A stretch of DNA of 64,000 nt, from assembly GCA_030837785.1 (NCBI GenBank), contig JAUQYA010000113.1:37468-101467 (forward strand), in the 5' to 3' direction. Positions 16,869-26,087 of the stretch are shown piece after piece (within the stretch, counting starts at the first letter, position 1; each line of letters begins with the position of its first letter). The position numbers were made by a program, and so were the translations under genes. Origin of the DNA: Albidovulum sp. GTDB lineage: Bacteria; Pseudomonadota; Alphaproteobacteria; Rhodobacterales; Rhodobacteraceae. Below the pieces are notes generated by a model. It was given only the letters and a program-made list of their open reading frames with translations. It did no database searches and was not told where the DNA came from.

Positions 16869-17396
16869 TCAGACCTTCTTCAGGTTCTTGCGGAAGCGGG
16901 CTCCGTTCGCCACGTAGTGGGCGGCCGAACCGCGCAGCCCGGCGACGGCGTTCTCGTCGAGCGTGCGCACGGCCTTCGCCGGCGTTCCCACGATCAGCGC
17001 GTTATCGGGGAATTCCTTGCCCTCCGTTACCAGCGCGCCGGCACCGACGAGCGAATTCTTGCCGATCCGCGCGCCGTTGAGGATGATCGCACCCATGCCG
17101 ACAAGGCTGCCGTCGCCGATCGTGCAGCCGTGGAGCATCGCACGGTGACCGATCGTGCAGCCCTTTCCGATCGTCAGCGGGCTGCCGGGATCGGTGTGCA
17201 TCACCGTATGCTCCTGAACGTTCGTGTCTGCGCCGATGACGATCGGCTCGTTGTCGCCGCGGATCACCACGCCGAACCACAGGCCGACATTGCGGCCGAT
17301 CGTAACGTTGCCGATCACGGTCGCGTCGGGCGCCACCCAGTTCGTCTCTTCGTCCTCGAAGACGGGGTGTTTTCCGTCCAGTTCATAGATCGGCAT
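16869..17396 (-). CDS. gamma carbonic anhydrase family protein
   Basis: This is a left-handed beta-helix protein of 175 residues with many hexapeptide repeats. The zinc-ligand pattern of gamma-class carbonic anhydrases is present: His67 (VMHTD), His84 and His89 (IGHRAMLHG). Many such proteins work in bicarbonate supply, others lack activity, so the enzymatic role is likely but unproven. The start at MPIYELDG (17396) is the usual family start; an in-frame ATG at 17477 would add a poor 27-residue extension. The gene is convergent to the BTLCP gene. Confidence 0.9.
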   Translation of the reverse strand: MPIYELDGKHPVFEDEETNWVAPDATVIGNVTIGRNVGLWFGVVIRGDNEPIVIGADTNVQEHTVMHTDPGSPLTIGKGCTIGHRAMLHGCTIGDGSLVGMGAIILNGARIGKNSLVGAGALVTEGKEFPDNALIVGTPAKAVRTLDENAVAGLRGSAAHYVANGARFRKNLKKV

Positions 17397-17577
17397 TGGC
17401 AAGTCCTCTTTCGCGTCGCTGGCGCCGCGGCAACCTAAGTGGACACGCCGGCAACAGGCAAGGGCGAGCCATCTCACCTGACGGCCCGAATGGCGTGTTT
17501 ACGCACCGTTTACCATGATTGCCGCACTGTCGGGCCAAGGGTTCGGACGCGCCGCCCGTACCGCTGTCAGGGAAACA

Positions 17578-18306
17578 ATGAGACCAGCTCAAGCCATCGG
17601 CAACGATCAGGTCAGGCCGATCGATTCGGCGTTCATGCTGCGGGTTTTTTACGCCTTCGCCATCCTGGCCCTGTTGTCGGTGGCCATCAGCCTGGCGGGA
17701 AAATGGTTTGGCCGCTCGATCGCCATGGCCGGCCACACGGACGACACGACCGTCTTCGAGGTCGTGCTCGGAAACGACGTGCTGGCTGTGCCGGCCAATG
17801 CCATCCGCTTCGAGTCCGCCCGGCGCAACGGCGTCGCCGAACGGCTCGATCTGTACCTGCACTGGCCGGACATGACGGGCTATTCGCCTGCAGCCGCGGC
17901 CGACTTCAACAGGCCCGGAGACCAGGGACGCATCCTGTTCCTGCGATTCGAGCCGCGCACCATGTCGCGCGACATGAGCGGCCGCTACGATCCCATCTAC
18001 AGCAAGCTCGTCGATCCCGCCGGGACGCCGGGGCCGGCGGGTGTGACCTTCCACCGGTTCAAGGACAAGGCCGGTTATCTCGACGAGGTCCTTGCCGTGG
18101 CGGGAACCGCCGGTGAGCCGCTGGTCGCCCGCTGCCTCACCGGGCCGGCGGCGGAAAACTCGTTCGCGCCCTGCGAGCGCGACCTCCATGTCGGGGATTT
18201 CCTCAGTCTGACCTACCGCTTTCCGCTAGGCCTGCTTTCCGACTGGCAGACACTCGACGCGGCCGTCAGGGACAAGGCGGCGGCGCTCATACGCACAAGC
18301 CGCTGA
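17578..18306 (+). CDS. single-pass membrane hypothetical protein
   Basis: I do not recognise a family by name. The 242-residue protein has one transmembrane helix (about residues 20-42, AFAILALLSVAISLAG) after a short cytoplasmic N-terminus. A periplasmic domain follows, with two cysteines (RCLTG and PCERD) and the end LSLTYRFPLGLLSDWQ. Similar membrane-anchored proteins are common in Rhizobiales. The start at 17578 follows CAGGGAAACA; an upstream in-frame ATG at 17515 is possible. It is divergent from the carbonic-anhydrase gene. Confidence 0.72.
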   Translation: MRPAQAIGNDQVRPIDSAFMLRVFYAFAILALLSVAISLAGKWFGRSIAMAGHTDDTTVFEVVLGNDVLAVPANAIRFESARRNGVAERLDLYLHWPDMTGYSPAAAADFNRPGDQGRILFLRFEPRTMSRDMSGRYDPIYSKLVDPAGTPGPAGVTFHRFKDKAGYLDEVLAVAGTAGEPLVARCLTGPAAENSFAPCERDLHVGDFLSLTYRFPLGLLSDWQTLDAAVRDKAAALIRTSR

Positions 18307-18316
18307 CTGCACGATC

Positions 18317-18520
18317 TCAGGCGAGGTCGACGTCCAGAATCGCCATCGAGAAGTTGTAGTCGCCCTCATCCTCGTCCCTGAACACGATCCCGAGGAATTC
18401 GTCGCCGATGTAGACCTCGGCCGAATCGTCCTTGCGCGGACGGGCCTTCACCTTCAACTGCGGGTTCTGGAAGGTCCGTTTGAAATAGGCGTCGAGCTTC
18501 TTGATCTCGTCTGGCTTCAC
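18317..18520 (-). CDS. DUF3126 family protein
   Basis: This is a 67-residue small protein of unknown function. The DUF3126 pattern is clear: KPDEIKKLDAYFKRTF, DDSAEVYIGDEFLGIVF and YNFSMAILDVDL. The start is GTG at 18520, preceded by GGGAGAAG, and this agrees with the usual family N-terminus; a longer ATG-started reading from 18610 adds unrelated residues. It lies 120 bases downstream of cysE on the same strand, an association seen often in Alphaproteobacteria. Confidence 0.9.
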   Translation of the reverse strand: MKPDEIKKLDAYFKRTFQNPQLKVKARPRKDDSAEVYIGDEFLGIVFRDEDEGDYNFSMAILDVDLA

Positions 18521-18640
18521 AATCTTCTCCCATCGGGGGTCGCTTCGCGGTGCTGGCTTCTGACACGCGAAATAGGCTGCTGTAAAGCCGCGGCAACCCG
18601 ATGGCGGCAAGAGGGCGGCCGGACGCCAGCCGCCCTTCGC

Positions 18641-19489
18641 TCAGATGTCGAAGGTGACGACGTGGTCCATGGTCTGCGACGGCAGCAGCTGGTCCATCTG
18701 CCGGGCCGGCTGACCGCAGCCGGTTTCGCCGACCACGCGCGCCGGCACGCCCGCGACCGTCTTGTTGTTGGGCACGGGCGACAGCACCACCGAGCCGGCG
18801 GCGATCTTGGCGCAGTGGCCTACCTCGATATTGCCGAGAATCTTCGCGCCGGCGCCGATGAGGACGCCGTAGCGGATCTTCGGATGGCGGTCGCCGCCTG
18901 CCTTGCCGGTGCCGCCGAGCGTGACACCGTGCAGGATCGAGACATTGTCCTCGATGACGGCCGTCTCGCCGACGACGAGCCCGGTTGCGTGATCGATGAA
19001 GATGCCCTTGCCCATCTTCGAGGCGGGATTAATGTCCGTCTGGAACACGACCGACGAGCGGCTCTGCAGGTAGAGGGCGAAATCCTTGCGGCCCTGGTTC
19101 CACAGCCAGTGCGCCAGCCGGTGGGTCTGGATGGCATGGAAGCCCTTGAAATAGAGGACCGGCATGATGAATCGGTCGCAGGCGGGATCGCGGTCGTAAT
19201 AAGCCTGGATGTCGACACGTACGGTCGAACTCCAGTCCGGCTCGTCGCGCAGCATCGCCTTGAACGTGTGCTGGATGAGATCGGCGCCGATATCCTGATG
19301 GTCGAGCCGCTGGGCGATGCGGTGGATGACAGCGTCCTCGAGCGATTCCTGGTTGAGAATCGTGGCATAGAGGAATGCCGCGAGCAGCGGATCGCGTTCG
19401 ACCGCCTCCATGGCCTCGTCGCGGATGGCCCGCCAGATCGGATCGACCGGCTGAAGTTTCACGGTGCGTTGCGCGTGGCTCTGGCTCAT
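18641..19489 (-). CDS. cysE: serine O-acetyltransferase
   Basis: CysE acetylates L-serine with acetyl-CoA, the committed step of cysteine synthesis, and is usually inhibited by cysteine. The 282-residue protein has the N-terminal helical domain (DPIWRAIRDEAMEAVERDP) and a C-terminal left-handed beta-helix with IDHATGLVVGETAVI and SILHGVTLGGTGK carrying the active-site Asp and His residues. It is likely followed in the same transcript by the DUF3126 gene. The enoyl-CoA hydratase gene upstream is divergent. Confidence 0.96.
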   Translation of the reverse strand: MSQSHAQRTVKLQPVDPIWRAIRDEAMEAVERDPLLAAFLYATILNQESLEDAVIHRIAQRLDHQDIGADLIQHTFKAMLRDEPDWSSTVRVDIQAYYDRDPACDRFIMPVLYFKGFHAIQTHRLAHWLWNQGRKDFALYLQSRSSVVFQTDINPASKMGKGIFIDHATGLVVGETAVIEDNVSILHGVTLGGTGKAGGDRHPKIRYGVLIGAGAKILGNIEVGHCAKIAAGSVVLSPVPNNKTVAGVPARVVGETGCGQPARQMDQLLPSQTMDHVVTFDI

Positions 19490-19598
19490 CGGGCTCTCCC
19501 TGCCGGCCGCTCGGTCTTGAGCGCGGGCGGAACATACGCCAAAACCGGTTGCGATTGAATTGTAATTTCCTGAGCGTTCCGTGAAGTGGGATTTGACG

Positions 19599-20399
19599 AT
19601 GGAATTTCAAGCCGGGATGGAAAACGAGCCGTTGATGGTCGTCTGCTCGGGCGGCGTCGCCACGATCACGCTCAACCGGCCGGAGCGGCGCAACGCCATC
19701 ACCCAGGCGATGTGGCATGATATCGCCGTTCGCGTAAGATCCTGCGCGGCAGACGACACCAACCGCGTCATCGTGCTGCGCGGTGCCGGCAGCGACTTCT
19801 CCGCCGGTGCCGATATTTCGGAATTCTCGACCCTGCGCGCCGGCGGCGCATCGGCGCGCGCCTACGAAGCCGCCAATTCGGCCGCTTTCGCCGCGCTCCG
19901 CGAGGCAAGGCTGCCAGTGATTGCCGCAATCCGCGGCATCTGCTTCGGCGGCGGATTCGGCCTGGCGGCGGCCTGCGACCTCAGGATCGCCGCCGACGAC
20001 GCCCTCTTTTCCGTTCCGGCCGCCCGTCTCGGCCTGGCCTATCCGGCGGACGCCATGGCCGATATCGTCGGCGCGCTCGGCCAGCAGATGGCGAAGTACC
20101 TCGCTTTCTCGGGCGCGCGGATCGACGCGGCAACCGCACGCGATGCGGGCTTTGTTCTCGACGTCGTCGAGCCGGACCGGCTGGAAAGCCGGGTCGCCGG
20201 CCTCGCCGCTGCTATCGCCGAAAACGCTCCGCTGTCCGTGCGCGCGTCGAAGGCGTCGATCAGGGCTGCCGTCTCGGGCCGCTCGGAAGACGTCGACGAC
20301 GCGCGGGCGCTGGGCGACCTAACCTTCGACAGCGCCGACTATGCCGAGGGCCGCGCAGCCTACCTGCAAAAGCGGCGGCCGGCATTCGAGGGACGTTGA
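19599..20399 (+). CDS. enoyl-CoA hydratase/isomerase family protein
   Basis: This is a crotonase-fold protein of about 266 residues. Visible family features are the N-terminal VATITLNRPERRNAI, the oxyanion-hole segment DFSAGADISEF near residues 65-75 and the GICFGGGFGLAAACDLRIA turn near 113-131. The second catalytic-glutamate region is replaced by RLGLAYPADAM, so hydratase activity is not certain and another crotonase reaction is possible. The start could be GTG 19581, ATG 19599 or ATG 19617; none has a strong ribosome binding site. It is convergent with the hydrolase gene. Confidence 0.82.
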   Translation: MEFQAGMENEPLMVVCSGGVATITLNRPERRNAITQAMWHDIAVRVRSCAADDTNRVIVLRGAGSDFSAGADISEFSTLRAGGASARAYEAANSAAFAALREARLPVIAAIRGICFGGGFGLAAACDLRIAADDALFSVPAARLGLAYPADAMADIVGALGQQMAKYLAFSGARIDAATARDAGFVLDVVEPDRLESRVAGLAAAIAENAPLSVRASKASIRAAVSGRSEDVDDARALGDLTFDSADYAEGRAAYLQKRRPAFEGR

Positions 20400-20440
20400 G
20401 TCCCAGCCCGCGAAGCGGGCGACCGACGGAGCCCCGGCGC

Positions 20441-21196
20441 CTACAGAGGATGCCTCGCCAGGAAGTCGAGGACACGGGCCTTGAAGGCCCTGTCGCCCAC
20501 CGCCAGCATGTGATCGCGACCCTCGATGGCGAAGGCCTCGGCGTTCGGCATCATCGCGGCGAGCGTATCCGGCGAACCGCCGATGTCGTCCCTGGTGCCG
20601 ACGGCCACCAGCGTCGGCTGGTAGATGCGGTGCATGTCGGCTTCCGTTAGTTCCTGCCGCGACGAGGAAATGCAAGCCGCCAGCGCCCGCCGGTCGCTGC
20701 GCGTCTGGTCGGCGAAGGCGCGAAAGGCGCGGCCGCGCGAATCGGTCACCGTCGCCGGGTCCTCGGCGATCAGCGCATCGGCGATCGGACCCCAGTCGCC
20801 GACGCCGTCGACCATGCCGCTGCCAAGACCGCCGAACACCAACGTCGCCACCATTGCCGGCTCCTCGAGGGCAAGGAACGCGGAGATGCGCGCGCCCATG
20901 GAATAGCCCATCACGTGGGTCCGCTCGATGCCGAGATGGCGCAGGAGCGCCGCCCCGTCGCCGGCCATCTTGGCGGGGGCATAGTCGGAGGGATCGTAGC
21001 TCTTCGTCGACGCGCCGTGACCGCGATTGTCGATGGCAATAGCGCGATAGCCGGCATCGGCCAGCGTCTTTACCCAGCCCGGCGCCACCCAGTTGACGTG
21101 ATGGGTCGAGGCGAATCCGTGGATCAGCAGGATCGGATCGCCGGCGCCGCGGTCGAGGAAGGCAAGATCGAAACCGTCGTGGGAAAAGTGCTTCAT
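20441..21196 (-). CDS. alpha/beta fold hydrolase
   Basis: This is a 251-residue alpha/beta hydrolase of unknown substrate. The oxyanion motif is LLIHGFAS (about residues 23-30), the nucleophile elbow GYSMGA (about residues 95-100), and the catalytic histidine lies near the C-terminus in GRDHMLAVGD. The layout matches small esterases, lactonases and C-C hydrolases of the 3-oxoadipate enol-lactonase-like group. It starts nine bases after the stop of the DUF192 gene on the same strand. Confidence 0.88.
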   Translation of the reverse strand: MKHFSHDGFDLAFLDRGAGDPILLIHGFASTHHVNWVAPGWVKTLADAGYRAIAIDNRGHGASTKSYDPSDYAPAKMAGDGAALLRHLGIERTHVMGYSMGARISAFLALEEPAMVATLVFGGLGSGMVDGVGDWGPIADALIAEDPATVTDSRGRAFRAFADQTRSDRRALAACISSSRQELTEADMHRIYQPTLVAVGTRDDIGGSPDTLAAMMPNAEAFAIEGRDHMLAVGDRAFKARVLDFLARHPL

Positions 21197-21205
21197 GCGG
21201 GCGAC

Positions 21206-21751
21206 CTAGTCATCGCTGACCGGGCCACTGCCCGCCTGGCCGGGACTGCCCTCGCCGGCGACGCCGTCGATGGCCGGATGGTGGACGCGGTCGCCGTCCT
21301 CGATACCCAGGCGCGCGGCAATGCCGGCCTTGACCTCGAAGACGAAACGCACCGGCACGTCCGGCGAGATCGTGGCGAGCGATAGCGGTTCTCCGCGGCG
21401 GATCGCGCGGACCCGCCCGTCCGGGCCGATGAAGATCAGATCGAGGGCCAGCGGCGTGTCCTTCATCCAGAATCCGACCTGCTGCGTTTCGCTGAAAACG
21501 AACAGCATGCCGTGATCGTCATCCATGTGTTCGCGAAACATCAGTCCTTGCTGGCGCTCGCTTGGCTCGTCGGCAATCTCGACCGAAAAGGACCGCTCGC
21601 CGCCGTCGGTAAGAACGATGAGGGGCGCGGGATCGACGGCGCCAAGGCCGGCCCCACTATCGTGCGGAGCGGTCGGCCGCAGAAGCGCGTAACCCGCAAC
21701 AGCAAGGAGGGCCACGGCGACTGCCGCTGCATACCAATATATACGAGACAT
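21206..21751 (-). CDS. DUF192 family exported protein
   Basis: This is a 181-residue protein of the DUF192 (PF02643) family with no settled function. An N-terminal hydrophobic signal or anchor (AAAVAVALLAVAGYALL) precedes the domain. Family signatures are RQQGLMFREHMDDDHGMLFVF and QQVGFWMKDTPLALDLIFIG. The C-terminal end is Gly/Ser/Pro-rich. It is between the cold-shock gene and the hydrolase gene, all on the minus strand, with short gaps of 22 and 9 bases. Confidence 0.9.
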   Translation of the reverse strand: MSRIYWYAAAVAVALLAVAGYALLRPTAPHDSGAGLGAVDPAPLIVLTDGGERSFSVEIADEPSERQQGLMFREHMDDDHGMLFVFSETQQVGFWMKDTPLALDLIFIGPDGRVRAIRRGEPLSLATISPDVPVRFVFEVKAGIAARLGIEDGDRVHHPAIDGVAGEGSPGQAGSGPVSDD

Positions 21752-21773
21752 GGATTACCCGTGCGTGCGCTGC

Positions 21774-22370
21774 TCAGTGCGATATCGGCAGCGTACCCAT
21801 ATCCGGATGAATTTCGGCGGCCATAAGGCCCTTGTCGCCGCGGCCGAAGCGAACGAGCACGACCTGCCCGGGACGGAGTTCAGTGATCCCGTAGCGGCGC
21901 AGCGTCTCCATGTGGACGAAGATGTCCTCCGTCCCCTCGCCGCGGGTCAGGAAACCAAAACCTTTGGTGCGATTGAACCACTTCACCAACGCACGCTCGA
22001 GACCGCTCTCGGCAGTGACCGCCACATGCGTGCGCGGCGCCTGCTGTTCGGAAGGATGGATCGCCGTCGTGACGTCCATCGAGATGACGCGGAAAGCCTG
22101 GAGCCCGCGGTCGCCCTGCCGGACCAGGCAAACGACCCGAGCGCCTTCAAGCGCTGTCTGGAAACCGTCGCGGCGCAGGCAGGTGACGTGCAGGAGGATG
22201 TCCCCGATACCCGGTAGATCCGGCAGGATGAAGCCGAAGCCCTTGGCGACGTCGAACCATTTAATCGCGCCCGAAACCTCGAACAGGCCGAGGCCTTCCA
22301 CGCTTTCGTCTCGGGTCGACGCCGTGTCGTTCGACGCGTCACGCCCCATGAAAGAGGCTTTCTCCCCCAT
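21774..22370 (-). CDS. two-domain cold-shock protein
   Basis: This is a 198-residue protein with two cold-shock domains, a form common in Rhizobiales. Domain 1 starts with [15 protein letters not shown] (about residues 33-48) and domain 2 with [15 protein letters not shown] (about 127-141). Both keep the RNP1-like KGFGF core for single-stranded nucleic acid binding. The linker has a polar, probably flexible region. A second in-frame ATG at 22349 could be the start. The protein likely acts as an RNA chaperone; a cold response cannot be read from the sequence. Confidence 0.92.
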   Translation of the reverse strand: MGEKASFMGRDASNDTASTRDESVEGLGLFEVSGAIKWFDVAKGFGFILPDLPGIGDILLHVTCLRRDGFQTALEGARVVCLVRQGDRGLQAFRVISMDVTTAIHPSEQQAPRTHVAVTAESGLERALVKWFNRTKGFGFLTRGEGTEDIFVHMETLRRYGITELRPGQVVLVRFGRGDKGLMAAEIHPDMGTLPISH

Positions 22371-22574
22371 CAGAACGCACCCTTTCCTCGATTACGCCGC
22401 CACTGATTCTCTGTCTCAGAATAACATCGCGGCGGCGCTTATATGCAAGGCTCGGTTTCGGGTTTTTCACCGAATAGGACAGCCGAATACTGGCCGTGAT
22501 CTTGGCCCCGGTTGCCCAACGCCGCGCGTCCGCCCTATGGTCGGAACCTGAGTCCGACAGCCGGGAAAAACCTC

Positions 22575-23015
22575 ATGCGCTATCTGCACACCATGGTCCG
22601 CATCACCGATATCGAGGCCTCCCTCGATTTCTATTGCAGGAAGCTCGGGCTCGAGGAGGTGCGCCGCTTCGAGAGCGAGAAGGGCCGTTTCACATTGATC
22701 TTCCTCGCCGCGCCCAAGGACAAGGCGACCTCCGCCGCGGCGCGCGCGCCCGAACTCGAGCTCACCTACAACTGGGACCCTGAGGTCTACACGGGCGGCC
22801 GCAACTTCGGTCATCTCGCCTATAAGGTCGACAACATCTATGAGACCTGCCAGCGCCTGATGGATATGGGCGTGACCATCAACCGGCCGCCGCGCGATGG
22901 CAACATGGCTTTCGTCAGGTCGCCCGACAACATATCGATCGAGCTCCTCCAGGAAGGCGAAGCCCTGCCGCCCCAGGAACCGTGGGTATCGATGCCCAAC
23001 GTCGGCGCCTGGTAG
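22575..23015 (+). CDS. gloA: lactoylglutathione lyase (glyoxalase I)
   Basis: GloA converts the hemithioacetal of methylglyoxal and glutathione to S-lactoylglutathione. The 146-residue VOC-fold protein has the four metal ligands in order: His5 (LHTMVRI), Glu62 (ELELTYNW), His80 (FGHLAYKV) and Glu123 (SIELLQ). The start at MRYLHTM is the usual family start; the longer in-frame reading from 22512 is not supported. pccB begins 83 bases downstream on the same strand. Confidence 0.94.
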   Translation: MRYLHTMVRITDIEASLDFYCRKLGLEEVRRFESEKGRFTLIFLAAPKDKATSAAARAPELELTYNWDPEVYTGGRNFGHLAYKVDNIYETCQRLMDMGVTINRPPRDGNMAFVRSPDNISIELLQEGEALPPQEPWVSMPNVGAW

Positions 23016-23098
23016 AACAGCAGGTCCTGCACCTTTGCCGGCTTGCGCTCCATCGGGAGCGTGATAACAGGTCTCCCAGCGACAGCTGGGGGACACTC

Positions 23099-24631
23099 AT
23101 GAAGGATGTGCTCAAGGAACTCGAACGCCGCCGCGAAATCGCACGCGCCGGCGGCGGCAGGGAACGCATCGAGGCCCAGCACAGGCGCGGCAAGCTGACC
23201 GCCCGCGAGCGCATCGGCATCTTCCTCGACGAAGGATCGTTCGAAGAGTTCGACATGTTCGTCGAGCACCGCTCCACCGATTTCGGCATGGAGAAGACCA
23301 AGATCGCCGGCGACGGCGTGGTCACCGGCTGGGGCACGGTCAACGGCCGCACCGTCTTCGTCTTCGCCAAGGATTTCACCGTGTTCGGCGGCTCGCTGTC
23401 GGAGGCTCACGCCGAAAAGGTGATGAAGGTCCAGGACATGGCGCTGAGGAACCGCGCCCCGATCGTCGGCATCTACGATGCCGGCGGCGCGCGCATCCAG
23501 GAAGGCGTCGCGGCGCTCGGCGGCTATGCCGAGATCTTCCAGCGCAACGTGCTTGCTTCGGGCGTCATCCCGCAGATCTCGGTGATCATGGGCCCCTGCG
23601 CCGGCGGCGACGTCTATTCGCCCGCCATGACCGATTTCATCTTCATGGTGCGCGACACGTCCTACATGTTCGTCACCGGTCCCGACGTGGTGAAGACGGT
23701 GACCAACGAGACGGTGACGGCCGAGCAGCTCGGCGGCGCCTCGGTGCACACGACCAAGTCCTCGATTGCCGACGGTGCCTACGATAACGACGTCGAGGCG
23801 CTCCTGCAGATGCGCCGCCTGATCGACCTCCTCCCGGCTTCGAACACGGCGGAGATTCCCGAGATCGAGTGTTTCCAGTCCGCCGACGAAGCGGACCTCT
23901 CGCTCGACCGCCTGATCCCCGACAATGCCAACAAGCCCTACGACATCAAGGAACTGATCCTGAAGACCGTCGACGAGGGCGATTTCTTCGAGATCCAGGC
24001 GTCATTTGCCAAGAACATCGTCACCGGCTTCGGCCGCGTCGAGGGCCGCACAGTCGGCTTCGTCGCCAACCAGCCGATGGTTCTGGCCGGCGTGCTCGAC
24101 TCGGACGCTTCGCGCAAGGCCGCGCGCTTCGTCCGCTTCTGCGACTGCTTCAACATCCCGATCGTCACCTTCGTCGACGTGCCCGGTTTCCTGCCCGGCA
24201 CGGCGCAGGAATATGGCGGCCTGATCAAGCACGGCGCCAAGCTGCTCTTCGCCTATGCCGAGGCCACGGTACCGAAAGTCACCGTGATCACGCGCAAGGC
24301 CTTCGGCGGCGCCTACGACGTCATGGCGTCGAAGCACCTGCGCGGCGATATGAACTATGCCTGGCCGACGGCGCAGATCGCGGTGATGGGCGCCAAGGGC
24401 GCCGTCGAGATCATCTACCGCAAGGACATCGCCGATCCGGAGAAGATCGCGGCGCACACGAAGCGCTACGAGGACCGTTTCCTGTCGCCCTTCGTCGCCG
24501 CCGAGCGCGGTTATGTCGACGAGGTGATCATGCCGCATTCGACGCGCCGGCGCATCGCCCGCGCGCTCAGGATGCTGCGCAACAAGGACCTCGACAACCC
24601 CTGGAAGAAGCACGACAACATCCCCCTTTGA
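23099..24631 (+). CDS. pccB: propionyl-CoA carboxylase beta subunit
   Basis: PccB is the carboxyltransferase half of propionyl-CoA carboxylase, which makes (S)-methylmalonyl-CoA. The 510-residue protein has the usual N-terminal KLTARERI, the first carboxyltransferase motif [17 protein letters not shown] and [20 protein letters not shown], then the second domain with [15 protein letters not shown] and [14 protein letters not shown]. It ends in WKKHDNIPL. Some positions differ from typical alphaproteobacterial PccB (GIYDAGGA for a more usual [15 protein letters not shown] for GGAVYSP), so another acyl-CoA specificity is possible. It avoids GGG glycine codons, like the genes to its left. Confidence 0.9.
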   Translation: MKDVLKELERRREIARAGGGRERIEAQHRRGKLTARERIGIFLDEGSFEEFDMFVEHRSTDFGMEKTKIAGDGVVTGWGTVNGRTVFVFAKDFTVFGGSLSEAHAEKVMKVQDMALRNRAPIVGIYDAGGARIQEGVAALGGYAEIFQRNVLASGVIPQISVIMGPCAGGDVYSPAMTDFIFMVRDTSYMFVTGPDVVKTVTNETVTAEQLGGASVHTTKSSIADGAYDNDVEALLQMRRLIDLLPASNTAEIPEIECFQSADEADLSLDRLIPDNANKPYDIKELILKTVDEGDFFEIQASFAKNIVTGFGRVEGRTVGFVANQPMVLAGVLDSDASRKAARFVRFCDCFNIPIVTFVDVPGFLPGTAQEYGGLIKHGAKLLFAYAEATVPKVTVITRKAFGGAYDVMASKHLRGDMNYAWPTAQIAVMGAKGAVEIIYRKDIADPEKIAAHTKRYEDRFLSPFVAAERGYVDEVIMPHSTRRRIARALRMLRNKDLDNPWKKHDNIPL

Positions 24632-24660
24632 GGAGGGGAGAGGGAGGAACCGATGCGAAG
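24600..24660. other. seam between two composition and synteny regimes
   Basis: Up to the pccB stop, glycine is almost always GGC and neighbours resemble Hyphomicrobiales. From the next gene on, GGG codons are frequent, GC-rich stretches lengthen and the neighbours are Rhodobacterales-type. The change falls within a few tens of bases of 24631. See the first finding. Confidence 0.6.
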
Positions 24661-25144
24661 CGCCGCGCCAGCCCTGGGGAGCGCGTCGCGCCGGCCCGGA
24701 CCGGGGCGCGGCGGACGCTGGTGCGCGCATCGGATCGGGGCGGCAGCAGCGTTGGGGATGGCGATTCTTTGGGCAGGGGCCGGTGCGATGGCGGGCGAGG
24801 CAGCCGGACCGCTTCTTGTGCCGTCGGGCCAGGAGGTGCGCTATCTCGACACCGTGCACTCCGCGCCGGGGCCGGAGGGGCTGGCGATCCGTTTCCGGTT
24901 CATAGCCCCGGCCATCGCCCGCGAGACCGGCACCATCGGCGCCGAAGCCGCGCAGGCCGACATGGAATGGCTTTGCACCAACTTCGCCCTGCCGCGCCTG
25001 CCTGCGGGCGGCCCGGCCCCGTCGCAGATCATCGTCTCGCTGTCGGACCGCCCGGTGGCCTTCGGCGAACCGGCGCCGGACGCCACGCAGTTCTTCGAAG
25101 CCTACACCGTCGCCGACGGCATCTGTGTCTGGGAGGCGTTCTGA
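24653..25144 (+). CDS. DUF6497 family exported protein
   Basis: This is a 163-residue exported protein of unknown function. An Arg-rich N-terminus and hydrophobic stretch (IGAAAALGMAILWAGAGAMA, about residues 27-46) form the signal. The mature part contains VRYLDTVHSAPGPEGLAIRFRFIAP, two cysteines (WLCTNF, GICVWE) and IIVSLSDRPVAFGE. Genes of this type sit directly behind pccB in many Rhodobacteraceae, from memory of that synteny. A GAGGAACCG stretch precedes the ATG. GGG codons are frequent here, unlike in pccB. Confidence 0.8.
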   Translation: MRSAAPALGSASRRPGPGRGGRWCAHRIGAAAALGMAILWAGAGAMAGEAAGPLLVPSGQEVRYLDTVHSAPGPEGLAIRFRFIAPAIARETGTIGAEAAQADMEWLCTNFALPRLPAGGPAPSQIIVSLSDRPVAFGEPAPDATQFFEAYTVADGICVWEAF

Positions 25145-25352
25145 TGGCGGCTCGGAATATCGGTCCGGGCCGGGGCCCGGGGCGGCGGGGTGATGCGGAC
25201 GAGTCACAGCTTGGCATCTTGCGCAACCTCAGGTGGGATGCGCGGCCCGCCTCGGCTATGATCGCCCGAGGCGGCGGCGACGCGGCCCAATTCGCAATTG
25301 ACCGGCGGGAAGATGCCACAGGCGCGCCCGCCCCATCGAGCAGGAGAAAGAC

Positions 25353-25487
25353 ATGTCGAAAAAAGCGCTCTTCGCCAGCGTTCTCATCGCCTTCGTGGCC
25401 GCCTGTGCCGCCAAGGAGAAGGAAACCGTCTACGCCGAGCAGCCGGTCACGGCCGAGCCGGTCTTCACCGGCAAATACGGTAGCTGA
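25353..25487 (+). CDS. small lipoprotein
   Basis: This is a 44-residue peptide starting MSKKALFASVL with a lipobox-like FVAAC at residues 14-18 (Cys18). The mature lipoprotein would be only 27 residues (AAKEKETVY...GKYGS). AGGAGAAAG lies just upstream of the ATG. Short lipoproteins of this form are common between pccB and pccA in Rhodobacteraceae; no function is known to me. The preceding 208 bases (25145-25352) hold no convincing gene. Confidence 0.7.
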   Translation: MSKKALFASVLIAFVAACAAKEKETVYAEQPVTAEPVFTGKYGS

Positions 25488-25559
25488 TCCTCGCGGCCGG
25501 GTCCGGGCGTCGTGCCCGGTCCCGGCCCCTCAGGCCGCCTCCGACCGGGGGGGCGCGCC

Positions 25560-25913
25560 ATGCTGAAACACCGCGGCTTTCCGGGCCGCCTTCCGGGGAC
25601 CGATCATCAGTTCGTCATCCGCCGCGCCAACCCGAAGGGTGCGACACGCCTGGTCGCGCGCGAACGCTATCGCGACCGCAGCCCGGCCGACCGCCGCGCC
25701 GACCTCGCCTTCATGGCAGCCCTCTGGGACCATTTCGGCGAGGCCCCCTTCGAGCGCGGCAACCTCGATGCCGGGCGCCTGGCCTGGCTTTTCGGGCGTG
25801 AGGTGATCCCGGCCGAACAGCCGTTCGACCCCGAAAGCTACGAGGCCCTCCTGCGGATCGACCTGGCCCGCGCCCGCGCAGCCTTCCCCGAGGCATTCGA
25901 GGCGGAGGAATAG
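25560..25913 (+). CDS. hypothetical protein
   Basis: This is a 117-residue, Arg-rich soluble protein of no recognised family. It begins MLKHRGFPGRLPGTDHQFVIRRANP, so the N-terminus is basic and could bind nucleic acid or an acidic partner. The C-terminal half has WDHFGEAPFERGNLDAGRLAWLF and ends in an acidic EAFEAEE. No signal peptide, transmembrane helix or catalytic motif is visible. It is probably the last gene of the run behind pccB, since an intrinsic terminator follows at 26088. Confidence 0.65.
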   Translation: MLKHRGFPGRLPGTDHQFVIRRANPKGATRLVARERYRDRSPADRRADLAFMAALWDHFGEAPFERGNLDAGRLAWLFGREVIPAEQPFDPESYEALLRIDLARARAAFPEAFEAEE

Positions 25914-25978
25914 GCGTGTTTCAGCTTGCAGCAAGGGGCTTTGGGCGCGAATTTGCCGATCGTTTCCGCATGGGAAAC

Positions 25979-25994
25979 TTTGCATTTGCGCAAA
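25979..25994. promoter_or_regulatory. TTTGC/GCAAA dyad, possible short-chain-acyl-CoA regulator site
   Basis: The element has TTTGC at its left end, GCAAA at its right end and another TTTGC inside. The regulator PccR of Rhodobacter sphaeroides is reported to bind TTTGCAAA-type repeats near pcc genes. The match here is partial, so this is only a candidate operator. Confidence 0.3.
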
Positions 25995-26087
25995 CGCGGC
26001 GCCGTGGCCATCCTGCATGTGGGGCGGCACCCTACAGCAAGCTTTACGCCCCGATTTGTCAAAACCGTTACCCTTCCCCTTCTCTAC

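Noticed and set aside
17490..17515. Direct repeat GTTTAC...GTTTAC before the membrane protein at 17578 as a CtrA site
   Set aside because: The spacing is wrong (N5) and the half-sites are GTTTAC, not TTAA.
23073..23091. CCCAGC-GACA-GCTGGG hairpin just before pccB
   Set aside because: Only six base pairs and no T-run; probably chance in this GC context.
25144..25352. Small ORF between DUF6497 and the lipoprotein gene (starting MAARNIGPGRG)
   Set aside because: Residues are Arg/Gly/Pro-rich and the frame runs straight through the lipoprotein gene, so it looks like a shadow.
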